From a virus, in IMG/VR virus record IMGVR_UViG_3300017605_000906, positions 1 to 64,000 of that record: a stretch of 64,000 bases of DNA; one strand, given 5' to 3'. A program made the translations under genes and the position numbers. The stretch's first letter is position 1; each line of letters begins with the position of its first letter. A model generated the notes under the pieces. That model made no database searches. It was not told the DNA's origin and saw only the letters and a list, made by a program, of their open reading frames with translations. Shown piece by piece: positions 8,353-16,245 of this stretch.

Positions 8353-8853
8353 TTATTTTGTTTTCAAAGGACGATTGATCGAGCCCGCGAACGATTCATC
8401 TTGGACGATGCGACCGTCATTGAACCCGAACGGTAACCGCATGTTGGGATTTTTTATACCCCAAAGATGATACTGGTTTGCCGCGTCCACTTTGCGACTT
8501 TCGGCAGGGTAGAGTTCAACTGCTTCACATTCGCGTCCCAGCAGTTGATTCTTGATTTCTTGTAAGTCGCGCCAGTCATGAATCGGCTGGCGGTCGATGC
8601 GCTTGATGGAGAGGTGATAGAAGTCCTCTCCCTTTTTGTGCATCGACACCTGATAGACGTCATTGCTGTAGACGACTGCATCAGCGTGTATCTCTCGCAC
8701 CTTGGTGCGCATCATTATCTCTGCGATGCGAGCGCACGACGCGGGGAACGCAGCGCGCATAGTCTCGTTCCCCTCCTTCCACTTAGCGATGTAGTCTGCG
8801 ATGGTGCGCTCCTCCGACTCTCGCGTGATGTGTGTCAGTTCCAGTGGTTGCAT
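8353..8853 (-). CDS. Conserved phage protein (DUF7694-like)
   Basis: 166 residues. The central block SIKRIDRQPIHDWRDLQ, IKNQLLG, AVELYPAESR and NQYHLWG is a pattern I recognise from many phage hypothetical proteins (DUF7694 type). Its function is not known. It is encoded within the early operon, just upstream of the sigma-like factor. Confidence 0.65.
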   Translation of the reverse strand: MQPLELTHITRESEERTIADYIAKWKEGNETMRAAFPASCARIAEIMMRTKVREIHADAVVYSNDVYQVSMHKKGEDFYHLSIKRIDRQPIHDWRDLQEIKNQLLGRECEAVELYPAESRKVDAANQYHLWGIKNPNMRLPFGFNDGRIVQDESFAGSINRPLKTK

Positions 8854-8855
8854 AA

Positions 8856-9233
8856 CTATTGAATGTTGTTCAACGCATCCACGGCCTCGTCCAACGCGGT
8901 CACCGCATCTTGCAACTTGGTGATTGCCTCGTCCATCTGGGAGACATTCTCCTCCATGGTGGTTCCACGTTCTGCCTGCTGCAAGCTATCGGGCAGGTTG
9001 TCGTGCGCGTCTTGCTCCTCGTCCTTGGGATTTTCCAACTCGTTCGCCAGGTCCTCGATGCGAGACTTCAGTGCATCGACCTTGTTGCGACGCTCGGCGA
9101 TGACCGTGGCGTCCGTCGGTGCGCTCGTCTTGGCTTCCTTGACGAACAGTGTGTGAATCGCATCCAGCTCCTTTTTAGCCGTGGTGATTTCTTCGTTGAT
9201 ACTCTCGATTGTTTTTCGTCGGTCGTTATTCAT
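8856..9233 (-). CDS. Coiled-coil hypothetical protein, 125 aa
   Basis: Strongly acidic and almost entirely helical: heptad-like repeats cover residues about 8-75, then a KLQDAVTALDEAVDAL coil follows. It has no catalytic motif. Its start is preceded by the TCAACAA heptamer array (9243-9277), an A-rich leader on the coding strand. Confidence 0.6.
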   Translation of the reverse strand: MNNDRRKTIESINEEITTAKKELDAIHTLFVKEAKTSAPTDATVIAERRNKVDALKSRIEDLANELENPKDEEQDAHDNLPDSLQQAERGTTMEENVSQMDEAITKLQDAVTALDEAVDALNNIQ

Positions 9234-9242
9234 ATTTTTGTA

Positions 9243-9277
9243 TTGTTGATTGTTGATTGTTGATTGTTGATTGTTGA
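9243..9277 (-). repeat. Five tandem TTGTTGA heptamers (TCAACAA on the coding strand)
   Basis: Five perfect head-to-tail copies fill the gap between the 92-aa gene and the coiled-coil gene. Shorter versions of the same TTGATTG pattern lie at about 9567-9577, 10455-10485 and 13652-13661, always in front of or between minus-strand genes. On the mRNA this is an unstructured CA/AA-rich stretch. Confidence 0.9.
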
Positions 9278-9278
9278 T

Positions 9279-9557
9279 TTAGTCGCAGCCGCACCAGTAG
9301 GCCCAGCGGTCGGCGACGCGTGTTACCCAGTTCGTAAACCGAGCGCACTTCTCGCACTTGCCCCGCGCCCCTACCCGGTTGCCGAGGTTCGGCTCCGTGT
9401 AGAACGTGAACCCGTCGGGGCTCGACAGGGTGTGCTCGTGTCGGAATCTTTTATACTGACGCTTGGGCCAGCCGTTGAAGCGATACCAAGACAAGTTAGG
9501 GACGGCCTCTGTGAACGGGACTTCAACCAGTCCATCCTCATTAATGTCGCTATTCAT
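9279..9557 (-). CDS. Hypothetical protein with C-terminal zinc-ribbon-like cysteines, 92 aa
   Basis: Aromatic- and arginine-rich, with CEKC about two thirds along and CGC at the end, which may form a metal site. Function unknown. It sits in a run of small early-type genes; its short upstream gap contains the same TTGATTG-type sequence as its neighbours. Confidence 0.55.
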   Translation of the reverse strand: MNSDINEDGLVEVPFTEAVPNLSWYRFNGWPKRQYKRFRHEHTLSSPDGFTFYTEPNLGNRVGARGKCEKCARFTNWVTRVADRWAYWCGCD

Positions 9558-9563
9558 ATTTGG

Positions 9564-10451
9564 TTATTGTTGATTGTTTACCCACCGCTCCTCGAACAAG
9601 CTAGGCATCTTCAGAGTCTCGCAAAAGACTTCTGTCATGGCAGTGGCTTGCTCTGCTGTAGGCTTCTCGCGACGAATCCAGCGGAAGAAATACCACGTCA
9701 GGTCTGTCCGTCGTTGGATGCGCTTGAACATCTCCTCATCTGTATTGATGGGATGCGGGAAGTCTTTGTTCTCCGCGTTCATCATCAGGATGGACGTCTG
9801 GCAAGCCATACGCACCTGGCCAATCATCTCGTCTTCATTCCAGCACTCGATGCGCTGCGCGACGACGCCTTCAGATAACTTGCGCAGAGGCATCGTGTGC
9901 TCGACTAGCACGGTCTCTCCCGTCGGGCACCAGATGTCATAGAATGCGCAATCGCAATGGCAGCTGTTCGCTTTCGCCTGTTCCAGGTAGTAATACAGGT
10001 CATCGCAGACAACGCTCGTCTTGCGCTTGGGAAGAAAAGGCCAGACCAGGTTGATGACATCCTGGGACCTTTCCACGACGATGATTTTTTTGACCTTAGG
10101 CATCTTTTCGAGCAGCGCGACTGCCACACCCAAACCTAAACCTCCCACAAGCACCGTTCCGTGGAAGCCTTTTAGTTGACGAGTGACCTGTTCTATCTCT
10201 TGAGGCATGGACGTCATCCATGTCCCATAGCCACTCTGTTTCAATCGATGGATGTGGAGTGGCTCGGACAGCACGAGCGTTGTCTGCTTCAATCCCATGA
10301 ATATGGCATTGCGCATACCGACGACAGGGAGCCGTGAGCCCGCGGGCTCTGTGTAGATTTCAACTTGCATTCTCCCCGACTTGCCGATGTGCAATGGAAA
10401 GGGCAGGCTGTAGTTTTTACCGTCACGAACGTATGTAGGAAACGCTTTCAT
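9564..10451 (-). CDS. Class I SAM-dependent methyltransferase-like protein (spermidine-synthase fold)
   Basis: 295 residues. A glycine-rich VLVGGLGLGVAVALL loop followed by a strand ending in VVERSQDV is the SAM- or decarboxy-SAM-binding motif of the methyltransferase/spermidine-synthase superfamily, and CAFYDIW is the motif IV strand. The region upstream (GMRNAIFMGLKQTTLVLSE) may be a substrate lid. The target is unknown and polyamine synthesis is not established. Confidence 0.65.
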   Translation of the reverse strand: MKAFPTYVRDGKNYSLPFPLHIGKSGRMQVEIYTEPAGSRLPVVGMRNAIFMGLKQTTLVLSEPLHIHRLKQSGYGTWMTSMPQEIEQVTRQLKGFHGTVLVGGLGLGVAVALLEKMPKVKKIIVVERSQDVINLVWPFLPKRKTSVVCDDLYYYLEQAKANSCHCDCAFYDIWCPTGETVLVEHTMPLRKLSEGVVAQRIECWNEDEMIGQVRMACQTSILMMNAENKDFPHPINTDEEMFKRIQRRTDLTWYFFRWIRREKPTAEQATAMTEVFCETLKMPSLFEERWVNNQQ

Positions 10452-10489
10452 TTTTTACCTTTATTGTTTGATTGTTTGATTGTTGGTTG

Positions 10490-10690
10490 TTAGAGTTTTG
10501 CGAATTGGTCCATGGCGTGAGCCGCCGCTTCAAAACTGTCACAGATGGCATAACAGATGCCATTCGCAGTCATGATGAAGTGAGTGGCCCATGGATACTT
10601 TCTTCCATAGTAGCGTCGAGAGACTGGTGACAGTTGGTGCTTCTCGACGATGTGAGGTAGGTTGGAGTGAACGCAGTATAGAATTTTCAT
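10490..10690 (-). CDS. Hypothetical protein, 66 aa
   Basis: The start at 10690 is chosen over a longer frame because its ATGA overlaps the stop of the preceding gene. The product MKILYCVHSNLPH... is small and mixed alpha/beta with three cysteines. No family recognised. Confidence 0.55.
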   Translation of the reverse strand: MKILYCVHSNLPHIVEKHQLSPVSRRYYGRKYPWATHFIMTANGICYAICDSFEAAAHAMDQFAKL

Positions 10691-11241
10691 AGCACCTCGA
10701 AGCCGAGCCTCTTGAGAATCAGTTCCAGCCAATACCTTTTCTTGGCGCGGCTTTTCAACTCCCTCAAGAAGTGCCCATACTCGGCTTTCCAGCAACGCTC
10801 GGCTTCATTCTCGGAGCTGCCATCGCACAACGCTTCGAGAGCGTGCTGACGAATGTAGCGCAAGTCAATGGCTTCCGGCTGGCGTCCGAAAGTGCCCGAC
10901 GACTTGCTGCCCTTTCGCATACTGCGGGAGCCCCACATCACGTGCTCCAGTCCTAGATTGCTGGCGGCGAGATACGCCGCAGCCTCTTCCACGCGCACGT
11001 GCGTCTTGAGCATGCCCGTTACGTCCTCTGCGAGACTCGGATTCATCGCAGCGAAATTACCTGCGGGTGAAATCGTCGCCGCAAAGTTATCGCGACGCAT
11101 GAGACTACACTCCGCGTGCTCGATGCATTGACGAATCGCCTCGTTGCGAGAGTTTGCGCATCCACTACGCGTGGACCCGAATTCTCCCGCGTCGCGTGCC
11201 GGTGCGCCGACTGACCATGACCATAATTTTTTATCCTTCAT
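10687..11241 (-). CDS. Hypothetical protein, 184 aa
   Basis: The start at 11241 follows a GAAAGG ribosome site; a longer in-frame start lacks one. The N-terminal half resembles small phage proteins with a W-S-W-S-V opening and a conserved E-A-x-x-Q-C-I-E-H helix; the C-terminal ~80 residues are helical and basic (RELKSRAKKRYWLEL). Function unknown. Confidence 0.55.
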   Translation of the reverse strand: MKDKKLWSWSVGAPARDAGEFGSTRSGCANSRNEAIRQCIEHAECSLMRRDNFAATISPAGNFAAMNPSLAEDVTGMLKTHVRVEEAAAYLAASNLGLEHVMWGSRSMRKGSKSSGTFGRQPEAIDLRYIRQHALEALCDGSSENEAERCWKAEYGHFLRELKSRAKKRYWLELILKRLGFEVL

Positions 11242-11283
11242 ATGTATTACCTTTCTTTGTTTGTTTCGATTCACTCAACTTTA

Positions 11284-11814
11284 TTATTCCGACTTGCTGC
11301 AATCGTAGTCGTGGTCAGCTTTTTCCTCCGCGATACGCTGCTTGCGTTCCAGCGCCGTCTCTGCGTCAGCGACGTAATTAGTGAAGCACTTGTCGCAACG
11401 CTCGTCTTCATCGCCACGCACGTGGTTCCCGGGAAGATGACCTAGCATCAGTTTGCTACCGCACGTTTCGCATCGCTCCTGTGAATGGTGATTCCAGAAT
11501 TCCATCGGGGAGGCGAATACGGTTACCTTGTCGACGGGCAACGTGAGCGCTGTAGGGTCCTTGAGCGTCTTGATGACATTCGCTCGATAGATAGCTGCAC
11601 CGGCGCAAGCTTGATTCGTGGTGCAGTGGCAGTTGATATACGTCTCGCTATGCGCAAACTGTAGCCACTCTTCAGTGGTGTGGCTCCCGAGCCATCCGGG
11701 AAGCGATGCGCGCGCCCACGGGCAATCTGCGCAGGGCTTGCGATGTTGTTCACGAGTCGGGACGGCGGTGTCGTCTGCGACGAGACGACGAGCCAGTGGA
11801 TGTTTATTTTTCAT
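11284..11814 (-). CDS. Cysteine-rich phage protein (DUF6283-like)
   Basis: 176 residues from the ATG at 11814, which overlaps the previous stop (ATGA). CADCPW near residue 27, then INCHCTTNQACAGAAIYRAN, is a cysteine arrangement I associate with the DUF6283 phage family. A second CxxC pair (CETC ... CDKC) toward the C-terminus looks like a zinc ribbon. Function unknown; metal binding is likely. Confidence 0.6.
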   Translation of the reverse strand: MKNKHPLARRLVADDTAVPTREQHRKPCADCPWARASLPGWLGSHTTEEWLQFAHSETYINCHCTTNQACAGAAIYRANVIKTLKDPTALTLPVDKVTVFASPMEFWNHHSQERCETCGSKLMLGHLPGNHVRGDEDERCDKCFTNYVADAETALERKQRIAEEKADHDYDCSKSE

Positions 11815-12041
11815 AGGCTTCGGAGTTTGAGTTGCGTATCCATGCCGCAAGATTCGCAGAAGTAAACCCCGCGGCCGGTGTTGGTGTGGTGATTACGAAA
11901 GCCACAAGAGCACGTCCACTTGACGGTGCCTCCCTTGAGCTCGATGTTCTGTGGCGGTGCACTCTGGCCCCGTGGACGAATCTCGCAGTGCCCTAGCTGC
12001 GCCTTGGCTGCGAGGAATTGACTATCAGTGACTGGTTTCAT
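11811..12041 (-). CDS. Small zinc-ribbon protein, 76 aa
   Basis: CSC and CESC pairs about 18 residues apart suggest one zinc ribbon in an otherwise unrecognised 76-residue protein. It overlaps both neighbours by short stretches, typical of this gene string. Confidence 0.55.
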   Translation of the reverse strand: MKPVTDSQFLAAKAQLGHCEIRPRGQSAPPQNIELKGGTVKWTCSCGFRNHHTNTGRGVYFCESCGMDTQLKLRSL

Positions 12042-12351
12042 TTTGGACTTTCACTTTTCCGCAGATGGCTTGAATCATGGTTATCACTTGTCGTGGCCGC
12101 TGCGGGCTGGCCTTGATGGTGACGTGCTTGGACCCTTTAATAAGGACGGTGTCTTGCGACAGCGTTTGTGTTCTCATCCCCGTCGAGCCTAGCGGGTAGC
12201 TAGGCACGTCCACGGAGCGACTCCCGAGGAGTCGATGAGACTCTGCGCAGATAATCTCTTCCCAGAATCCAAAGACATCGTAGGGGAAGTCATTGGGGTT
12301 GAAGTGAGTGCTGCGTTCGGTGATGGGCCGGTCGGTCTTTTTCAGTATCAT
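12025..12351 (-). CDS. Hypothetical protein, 108 aa
   Basis: The start at 12351 is preceded by GGAGAG, better placed than the in-frame TTG upstream. No family recognised: a beta-rich C-terminal half (VLIKGSKHVTIKA) follows a tryptophan-containing N-terminal part. The 3' end overlaps the next gene by 17 nt. Confidence 0.55.
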   Translation of the reverse strand: MILKKTDRPITERSTHFNPNDFPYDVFGFWEEIICAESHRLLGSRSVDVPSYPLGSTGMRTQTLSQDTVLIKGSKHVTIKASPQRPRQVITMIQAICGKVKVQNETSH

Positions 12352-12352
12352 A

Positions 12353-12643
12353 TTAGTCAACTCTCCATGTCTCTTGAAACTCGCCTTGCGTTCCCGTCCA
12401 GACGAATTTATTTTCCAGGTTATCGATGAGCCCGTGGCCTACCACGACGCATTTGAATGGCTCGTTGCTTTGCACAACGCCGCAGGTGCAGTCGAACAAT
12501 TGATTCTCGACTACCTTCACGGTGTTTGATTTGACGCACGTGCCCGGTTGCATAGCGAGTCTTGCAAAAGAGCTGGCGGGGGGATATATCGGCGTGTCCA
12601 TACGAGCGTTGAACCACGCGGTTTCATCTGTAGTGATTTTCAT
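12353..12643 (-). CDS. Hypothetical protein, 96 aa
   Basis: A beta-rich small protein with four cysteines, including CTCG. No recognised family. It is the first gene downstream of the hairpin at 12653-12674. Confidence 0.5.
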   Translation of the reverse strand: MKITTDETAWFNARMDTPIYPPASSFARLAMQPGTCVKSNTVKVVENQLFDCTCGVVQSNEPFKCVVVGHGLIDNLENKFVWTGTQGEFQETWRVD

Positions 12644-12652
12644 AATTAAGTG

Positions 12653-12674
12653 GGCAGACTTTCACCGGTCTGCC
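12653..12674 (-). terminator. Hairpin between genes (possible attenuator)
   Basis: A 7-bp perfect stem GGCAGAC / GTCTGCC with an 8-nt loop lies between the 314-aa gene and the next start. On the minus strand it is followed by CACTTAATT rather than a strong T-run, so it may be a weak terminator or an RNA-stability hairpin. Confidence 0.4.
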
Positions 12675-12697
12675 AGCGGGTTGAGGATTCAAAGGGT

Positions 12698-13642
12698 TCA
12701 ATCGAAATTGAACTTGCGCGACGGCTTATTGATGAGCAACGCATCCAGTTGCTTGTTGACTTGCTCAAACTTCTCGGCCACTTCGTTGCGGACGTCCACG
12801 TTTTCACGAACGGCGTCAGCGTCGAACTGTGCGACGATTTTGCGAGCGTCCTCCATGACCCGGGCCAATTCCACATCGTTGGTCATGTCGCGAGCACTGA
12901 ACGTATCGAAAAACTCATTGAAGTTTTTCACCATCGACTTATCGCGGAGCACCTTGGCTTGCGCTCCCGGTCCGACCTTCAAGCGGTCGGCGGCGTGACT
13001 GACGAGCTGCTTGAGACCATCGCGCAGCGTGTTACGGACTTCCTTCTGTGCTTCAGCGAACGTCTCCTTCAGCTTCTTGACTTCACGGGCGCGCACTTCA
13101 TCGGGGAGTTCATCGGGGACATTCATACCGAACCAGTTCCACTCGATGTAGAACGTGCGCTTGAGGTCTGCCTCGCTCGGGTAGTCGCTCTCACGATAGA
13201 GCACTCCGAGTTTCTTCTTGGCCTCTTCTTGCTTCTTGGGATAGACCTTGAAGAATGCCGGGAGCAACTCGTCGACAACCGCCTTATTGGACTCCTTGAT
13301 TTTCGCCTCGAAGGCGCCCATCATTTCGCGCTTGACGAAATAGACTCCCTTGCGCACGGTGCTCATCATCGAGCGGGAGACGCACCACGCTGCGGTCTCG
13401 TCGAGCAAGATGCGAATCTTTTCCAGCTCCTCGCAGACGACGAGGCGCTTGGTGATGTTTAACTCGTCCTTGTCGGACTCGACGGACACGTTGTCGTTCT
13501 TTTCGCGACGACTGACCGATGCGCGATTGCCCCACTTGTGAGTGCTCATCGAGAATAGGAAGGCGTTGCGTAGAATCTCCAGCTCTGCACCGCCGTCTTT
13601 GATTTCGCGTTTGACTGCTGCCGTTTTTGTTTTCGTTTTCAT
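12698..13642 (-). CDS. Helical phage protein linked to the AAA+ module, 314 aa
   Basis: Almost entirely helical and highly charged, with no recognised catalytic motif. A long amphipathic region (about 85-235) contains a conserved-looking FYIEWNWFGMNVPDE turn. Its last residues, SRKFNFD, match the C-terminus of the SWIM-like protein (SVRKFNFE) and resemble that of the adjacent AAA+ ATPase (GRKFSV). It is directly downstream of the AAA+ gene, separated by a strong hairpin. It could be a substrate, adaptor or structural partner of the ATPase (inference). Confidence 0.65.
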   Translation of the reverse strand: MKTKTKTAAVKREIKDGGAELEILRNAFLFSMSTHKWGNRASVSRREKNDNVSVESDKDELNITKRLVVCEELEKIRILLDETAAWCVSRSMMSTVRKGVYFVKREMMGAFEAKIKESNKAVVDELLPAFFKVYPKKQEEAKKKLGVLYRESDYPSEADLKRTFYIEWNWFGMNVPDELPDEVRAREVKKLKETFAEAQKEVRNTLRDGLKQLVSHAADRLKVGPGAQAKVLRDKSMVKNFNEFFDTFSARDMTNDVELARVMEDARKIVAQFDADAVRENVDVRNEVAEKFEQVNKQLDALLINKPSRKFNFD

Positions 13643-13666
13643 TACTCTTTAATTGTTGATTGGTGA

Positions 13667-13698
13667 AAAGGTCGGGAGCGTTTCAACTCCCGACCTTT
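13667..13698 (-). terminator. Strong 12-bp hairpin between AAA+ and 314-aa genes
   Basis: AAAGGTCGGGAG / CTCCCGACCTTT form a perfect 12-bp stem with an 8-nt loop. The A/T ends make it terminator-like in both directions (T-rich 3' side CCTTTTC on the minus strand). It would reduce read-through from the AAA+ gene. It shares GGTCGGGAG with the hairpin behind the major capsid gene. Confidence 0.75.
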
Positions 13699-13707
13699 CT
13701 CTATTAC

Positions 13708-15228
13708 TTACACGCTGAACTTCCGGCCCGTCGGGGTCGGCGCTGCAGCCTGCTTCTCGTATTCGTAGGTGCCCGGTCGTGAGGCGCTGATGAATCGACC
13801 GCTGGCCTGCATGCGCAAGGCTTCGATTTGGTCCGCTGCACTTTTGCAGACGGGCGTGATATACTTCGCCGCTTCAAAGAGCGGCTTGTTGGTCCGATTC
13901 GCCACATCGCAGCAGGCGCGAATCTCGGCACCCGTCCAACCCTCGTCGTCGGGCAGCTTCTGCTTGGCGAGCTCATACTTGGCGGTCCAGATGTTCCAGA
14001 TGACTGCTCGCTCTTCCGCGTCCGGGAGGTCCACGTAGAACGTCCCGAGTGAGAAGCGACGGCGCAGTTCCGGCGGCAGACTCGCAATCTTGTTACAAGT
14101 CGCGATGAACAATCCCTTACCCTGACTAACTGCCTTGAACGTGGCCATCGCTTTGCGAATCTTCGCTTGCGATTCACCAACGAGACTTCCCGTCATCGCG
14201 CCAGTGTCGATAGAGAGCACTTCAGCGCCACTGACTGCGCCCGCGCCCTTGGCGATGGCTGACTTGCCTGTGCCCGGAGGCCCGATAAGAATCAGGCCCG
14301 GGATGTCGTTGTCCTGCATCTCAGTGAGGAACACGCGCAACTGGTCTTGTGATACTCCGCTCAAGTCACCAGACGCACCGGCGAATAGTTTCTCAATCTC
14401 GTCGATGAATCCGATGCAACGAACGGGGTTGCGTCCCGAGGTCAACAAGTCGGAGAGATATGACTTGATGTTCGCGAGACCACCGATGGTGTCGAACGAG
14501 CCTTCACCGCGCCAGACGCTCAGACCCGGAGTCTGCTCGACCATCTTGGCTTTACGGGAGAACAGCATTTCTTGATTCACTTCGAGACCGCTGCTGCCCT
14601 TGACGATACTCATCGCGAGGCATTGCTCAGCGGCGAATGCGCTCATACCCAGGAGCGTGTCGACGATTTGCTCCTTGTCGTCCGTCTTGACGCCCGCCGG
14701 CGTCAGAACATTCTCCTCGGCAATCTTGGTGAGCTCGGCGCTATCGGGCAGTGGTTCAGTGACCACCACCACGTCGTGCTGTAATTCGGACGGCAACACT
14801 AACGCGGGAGCGAGCAGAATCAAATGACTGCCATTCGCCTTCCACGTGTCGCGAAGATTCCAGATGGCTTGCGACACCGTCTCGTTGGTGATGAACTTGT
14901 GTGCGTTCTTGAAAAAGCACACGCTGTTGCCCGGGGCCTTGTCGTTGAGCAACGAGAGGCATTCGGTCGGGTTGCCCGACTGGATGGGACCATCGGGAGC
15001 GATGTTACGAGCGGCTTGCTGACCTTCCTTATTCAGACCAGACAAACCCTTGACGATGTCCCATTGCATAATGGAATAGGGTTTCTTGTCTGCGGGAAGT
15101 TCCGCAATCGTGTTCTTGATAGTCGCCGCAGGGTCGCACGTTTCGATGCACGCGAGCGGGACGCCAGCGCGACGAATCGCTTTGATGGGATGTTCGGTGG
15201 AGAGTTTCGTGGACGTATTCGTTTTCAT
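13708..15228 (-). CDS. Ycf46-like AAA+ ATPase with transposed Walker B segment
   Basis: 506 residues. Residues ~45-165 match the degenerate N-terminal domain of Ycf46-type ATPases (PYSIMQWDI, CFFKNAHKF, LILLAPALVLPSEL). The AAA core follows IGGL (248-251). Here the Walker B motif IGFIDEIEK (272-280) with its following helix comes before Walker A GPPGTGKS (316-323); then GSLVGES (347-353), sensor 1 LFIATCN (373-379) and the RRRF arginine finger region (389-392) follow directly. In canonical AAA+ proteins Walker B lies between GES and sensor 1, so the beta3-alpha3 segment appears moved. The tail ends GRKFSV, shared with neighbours. Probably a remodelling ATPase; substrate unknown. Confidence 0.9.
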   Translation of the reverse strand: MKTNTSTKLSTEHPIKAIRRAGVPLACIETCDPAATIKNTIAELPADKKPYSIMQWDIVKGLSGLNKEGQQAARNIAPDGPIQSGNPTECLSLLNDKAPGNSVCFFKNAHKFITNETVSQAIWNLRDTWKANGSHLILLAPALVLPSELQHDVVVVTEPLPDSAELTKIAEENVLTPAGVKTDDKEQIVDTLLGMSAFAAEQCLAMSIVKGSSGLEVNQEMLFSRKAKMVEQTPGLSVWRGEGSFDTIGGLANIKSYLSDLLTSGRNPVRCIGFIDEIEKLFAGASGDLSGVSQDQLRVFLTEMQDNDIPGLILIGPPGTGKSAIAKGAGAVSGAEVLSIDTGAMTGSLVGESQAKIRKAMATFKAVSQGKGLFIATCNKIASLPPELRRRFSLGTFYVDLPDAEERAVIWNIWTAKYELAKQKLPDDEGWTGAEIRACCDVANRTNKPLFEAAKYITPVCKSAADQIEALRMQASGRFISASRPGTYEYEKQAAAPTPTGRKFSV

Positions 15229-15271
15229 ATTTTTATTTTTTGATTTGTTAAAAGGTTAAAGGTTGATTGGT

Positions 15272-15481
15272 TTATTGATGTTGATGGTCATCGTGACTGT
15301 GGCCGTGCCCGAACATATGCTGCGACGCGTGCTTCAGTTTGCGTGCGATAGAACCACCGGCGAGTTTGAACATCTCTCGCAAGAAGCCTTCCGCGTTGAC
15401 GTGATTGGGGCCACTAATTTTGTCGGTGTCTACTTTGATGGTGCCATCTTCCAAGATGGTCACTTTAATTTTGTCTGCCAT
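15272..15481 (-). CDS. DUF2997-like small protein with His-rich tail
   Basis: 69 residues. The N-terminal half (KIKVTILEDGTIKVDTD) is the beta-hairpin pattern of DUF2997, a family of tiny proteins found near DUF1257 and Ycf46-like genes. The C-terminus carries six histidines in GHGHSHDDHQHQ, a probable metal-binding tail not typical of the family as I know it. It sits between the AAA+ and SWIM-like genes. Confidence 0.6.
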   Translation of the reverse strand: MADKIKVTILEDGTIKVDTDKISGPNHVNAEGFLREMFKLAGGSIARKLKHASQHMFGHGHSHDDHQHQ

Positions 15482-15507
15482 ACGATTTGTTTTTCTTTGG
15501 ATAATTG

Positions 15508-15783
15508 TTACTCGAAGTTGAACTTGCGAACAGATGTTGCTGCGCCGACAAGCTCAGGTTTAATACTAGCAATCTTGCCACTACCGTCAGTGGCTTTCAC
15601 AAACGATGCGTCTTGCTCGGCGACGCCGGCTTCAACCAAGCGAACGTGCTTGCACGTCCGTGCGCCATTCTTACAACGTAGCGTCCAGCCCTTGCAGTCG
15701 CAGGACATTGACCTGTCGTCTTGGACCAAGACTTGATAAAGCCCCGTGCCTTTCGACGAGCGAAAGATGTAGGTGTGTAGCAT
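15508..15783 (-). CDS. SWIM-type zinc finger protein, 91 aa
   Basis: CDC followed by ...C-x-x... and CKH fits the SWIM zinc motif C-x-C-x(n)-C-x-H, used for DNA or protein binding. It begins with a beta-rich YIFRSSKGTGLYQVLVQ segment. The tail SVRKFNFE is nearly identical to that of the 314-aa protein and similar to the AAA+ ATPase tail, linking the three products. It is part of the AAA+ module. Confidence 0.7.
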   Translation of the reverse strand: MLHTYIFRSSKGTGLYQVLVQDDRSMSCDCKGWTLRCKNGARTCKHVRLVEAGVAEQDASFVKATDGSGKIASIKPELVGAATSVRKFNFE

Positions 15784-15784
15784 A

Positions 15785-16099
15785 TCATCTCCTTACAATC
15801 TCGTATTCGTATTGCGATGTTTGCTTCACCTGCCAACCGAATCGCTTGGCTTGCGAGAGCACGACTTGCGCGGAATAACCGCGCTTGAACTTTGCGACCT
15901 TCTCATCGGCTTGCTTTTGATTGAGCCCTGAGAAGGTGAATTCATGCGACGCGCAATGGTAACTGCCACCATTGAACTTGATGATGTCGCCCGTAAGTTT
16001 CGGATTGAGTCCGTCTGCTTCGAGCGCGGCGTTGAGCAAGTTGCGGTCCGTGTTAGCGGAGAATTGCACCTTGGCTTCTTGAACTGTCCAGCATGGCAT
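15785..16099 (-). CDS. DUF1257 (Ycf35)-like protein, 104 aa
   Basis: The start at 16099 follows an AAAGG ribosome site; a longer frame upstream overlaps another small gene. The C-terminal half (KRGYSAQVVLSQAKRFGW ... YEYEIVRR) follows the DUF1257/Ycf35 pattern of a tyrosine-containing helix, then a strand ending in V-R-R. In plastids and cyanobacteria Ycf35 (DUF1257) and Ycf46 (AAA+) are both conserved and their biochemical role is unclear; here both occur in one phage operon. Confidence 0.6.
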   Translation of the reverse strand: MPCWTVQEAKVQFSANTDRNLLNAALEADGLNPKLTGDIIKFNGGSYHCASHEFTFSGLNQKQADEKVAKFKRGYSAQVVLSQAKRFGWQVKQTSQYEYEIVRR

Positions 16100-16103
16100 A
16101 TTA

Positions 16104-16241
16104 TTATTTACCTTTCTTGTTGAACCAACTTTTGATGTTAAACAGAATGACTGGACCCGTTGCGATAGCGAGCCAGATGAGTGCACGTAACAACGTGATT
16201 TCTTCTGCGTGATGTGGAACACCGGTCATGTGAGCGAACAT
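16104..16241 (-). CDS. Small single-pass membrane protein, 45 aa
   Basis: ATG at 16241, stop TAA at 16104-16106. The product has a polar N-terminus (MFAHMTGVPHHAEE), one hydrophobic helix of about 18 residues (ALIWLAIATGPVILF) and a basic end (WFNKKGK). Its stop lies just before the Ycf35-like start and its 3' end supplies that gene's AAAGG ribosome site. Function unknown. Confidence 0.6.
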   Translation of the reverse strand: MFAHMTGVPHHAEEITLLRALIWLAIATGPVILFNIKSWFNKKGK

Positions 16242-16245
16242 ATAT

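Noticed and set aside
7785-8378. 197-aa plus-strand ORF
   Set aside because: Antisense to the sigma-like and 110-aa genes; the minus frames have better starts, spacing and family patterns.
9243-9277. CRISPR-like array
   Set aside because: Heptamers are directly adjacent without spacers.
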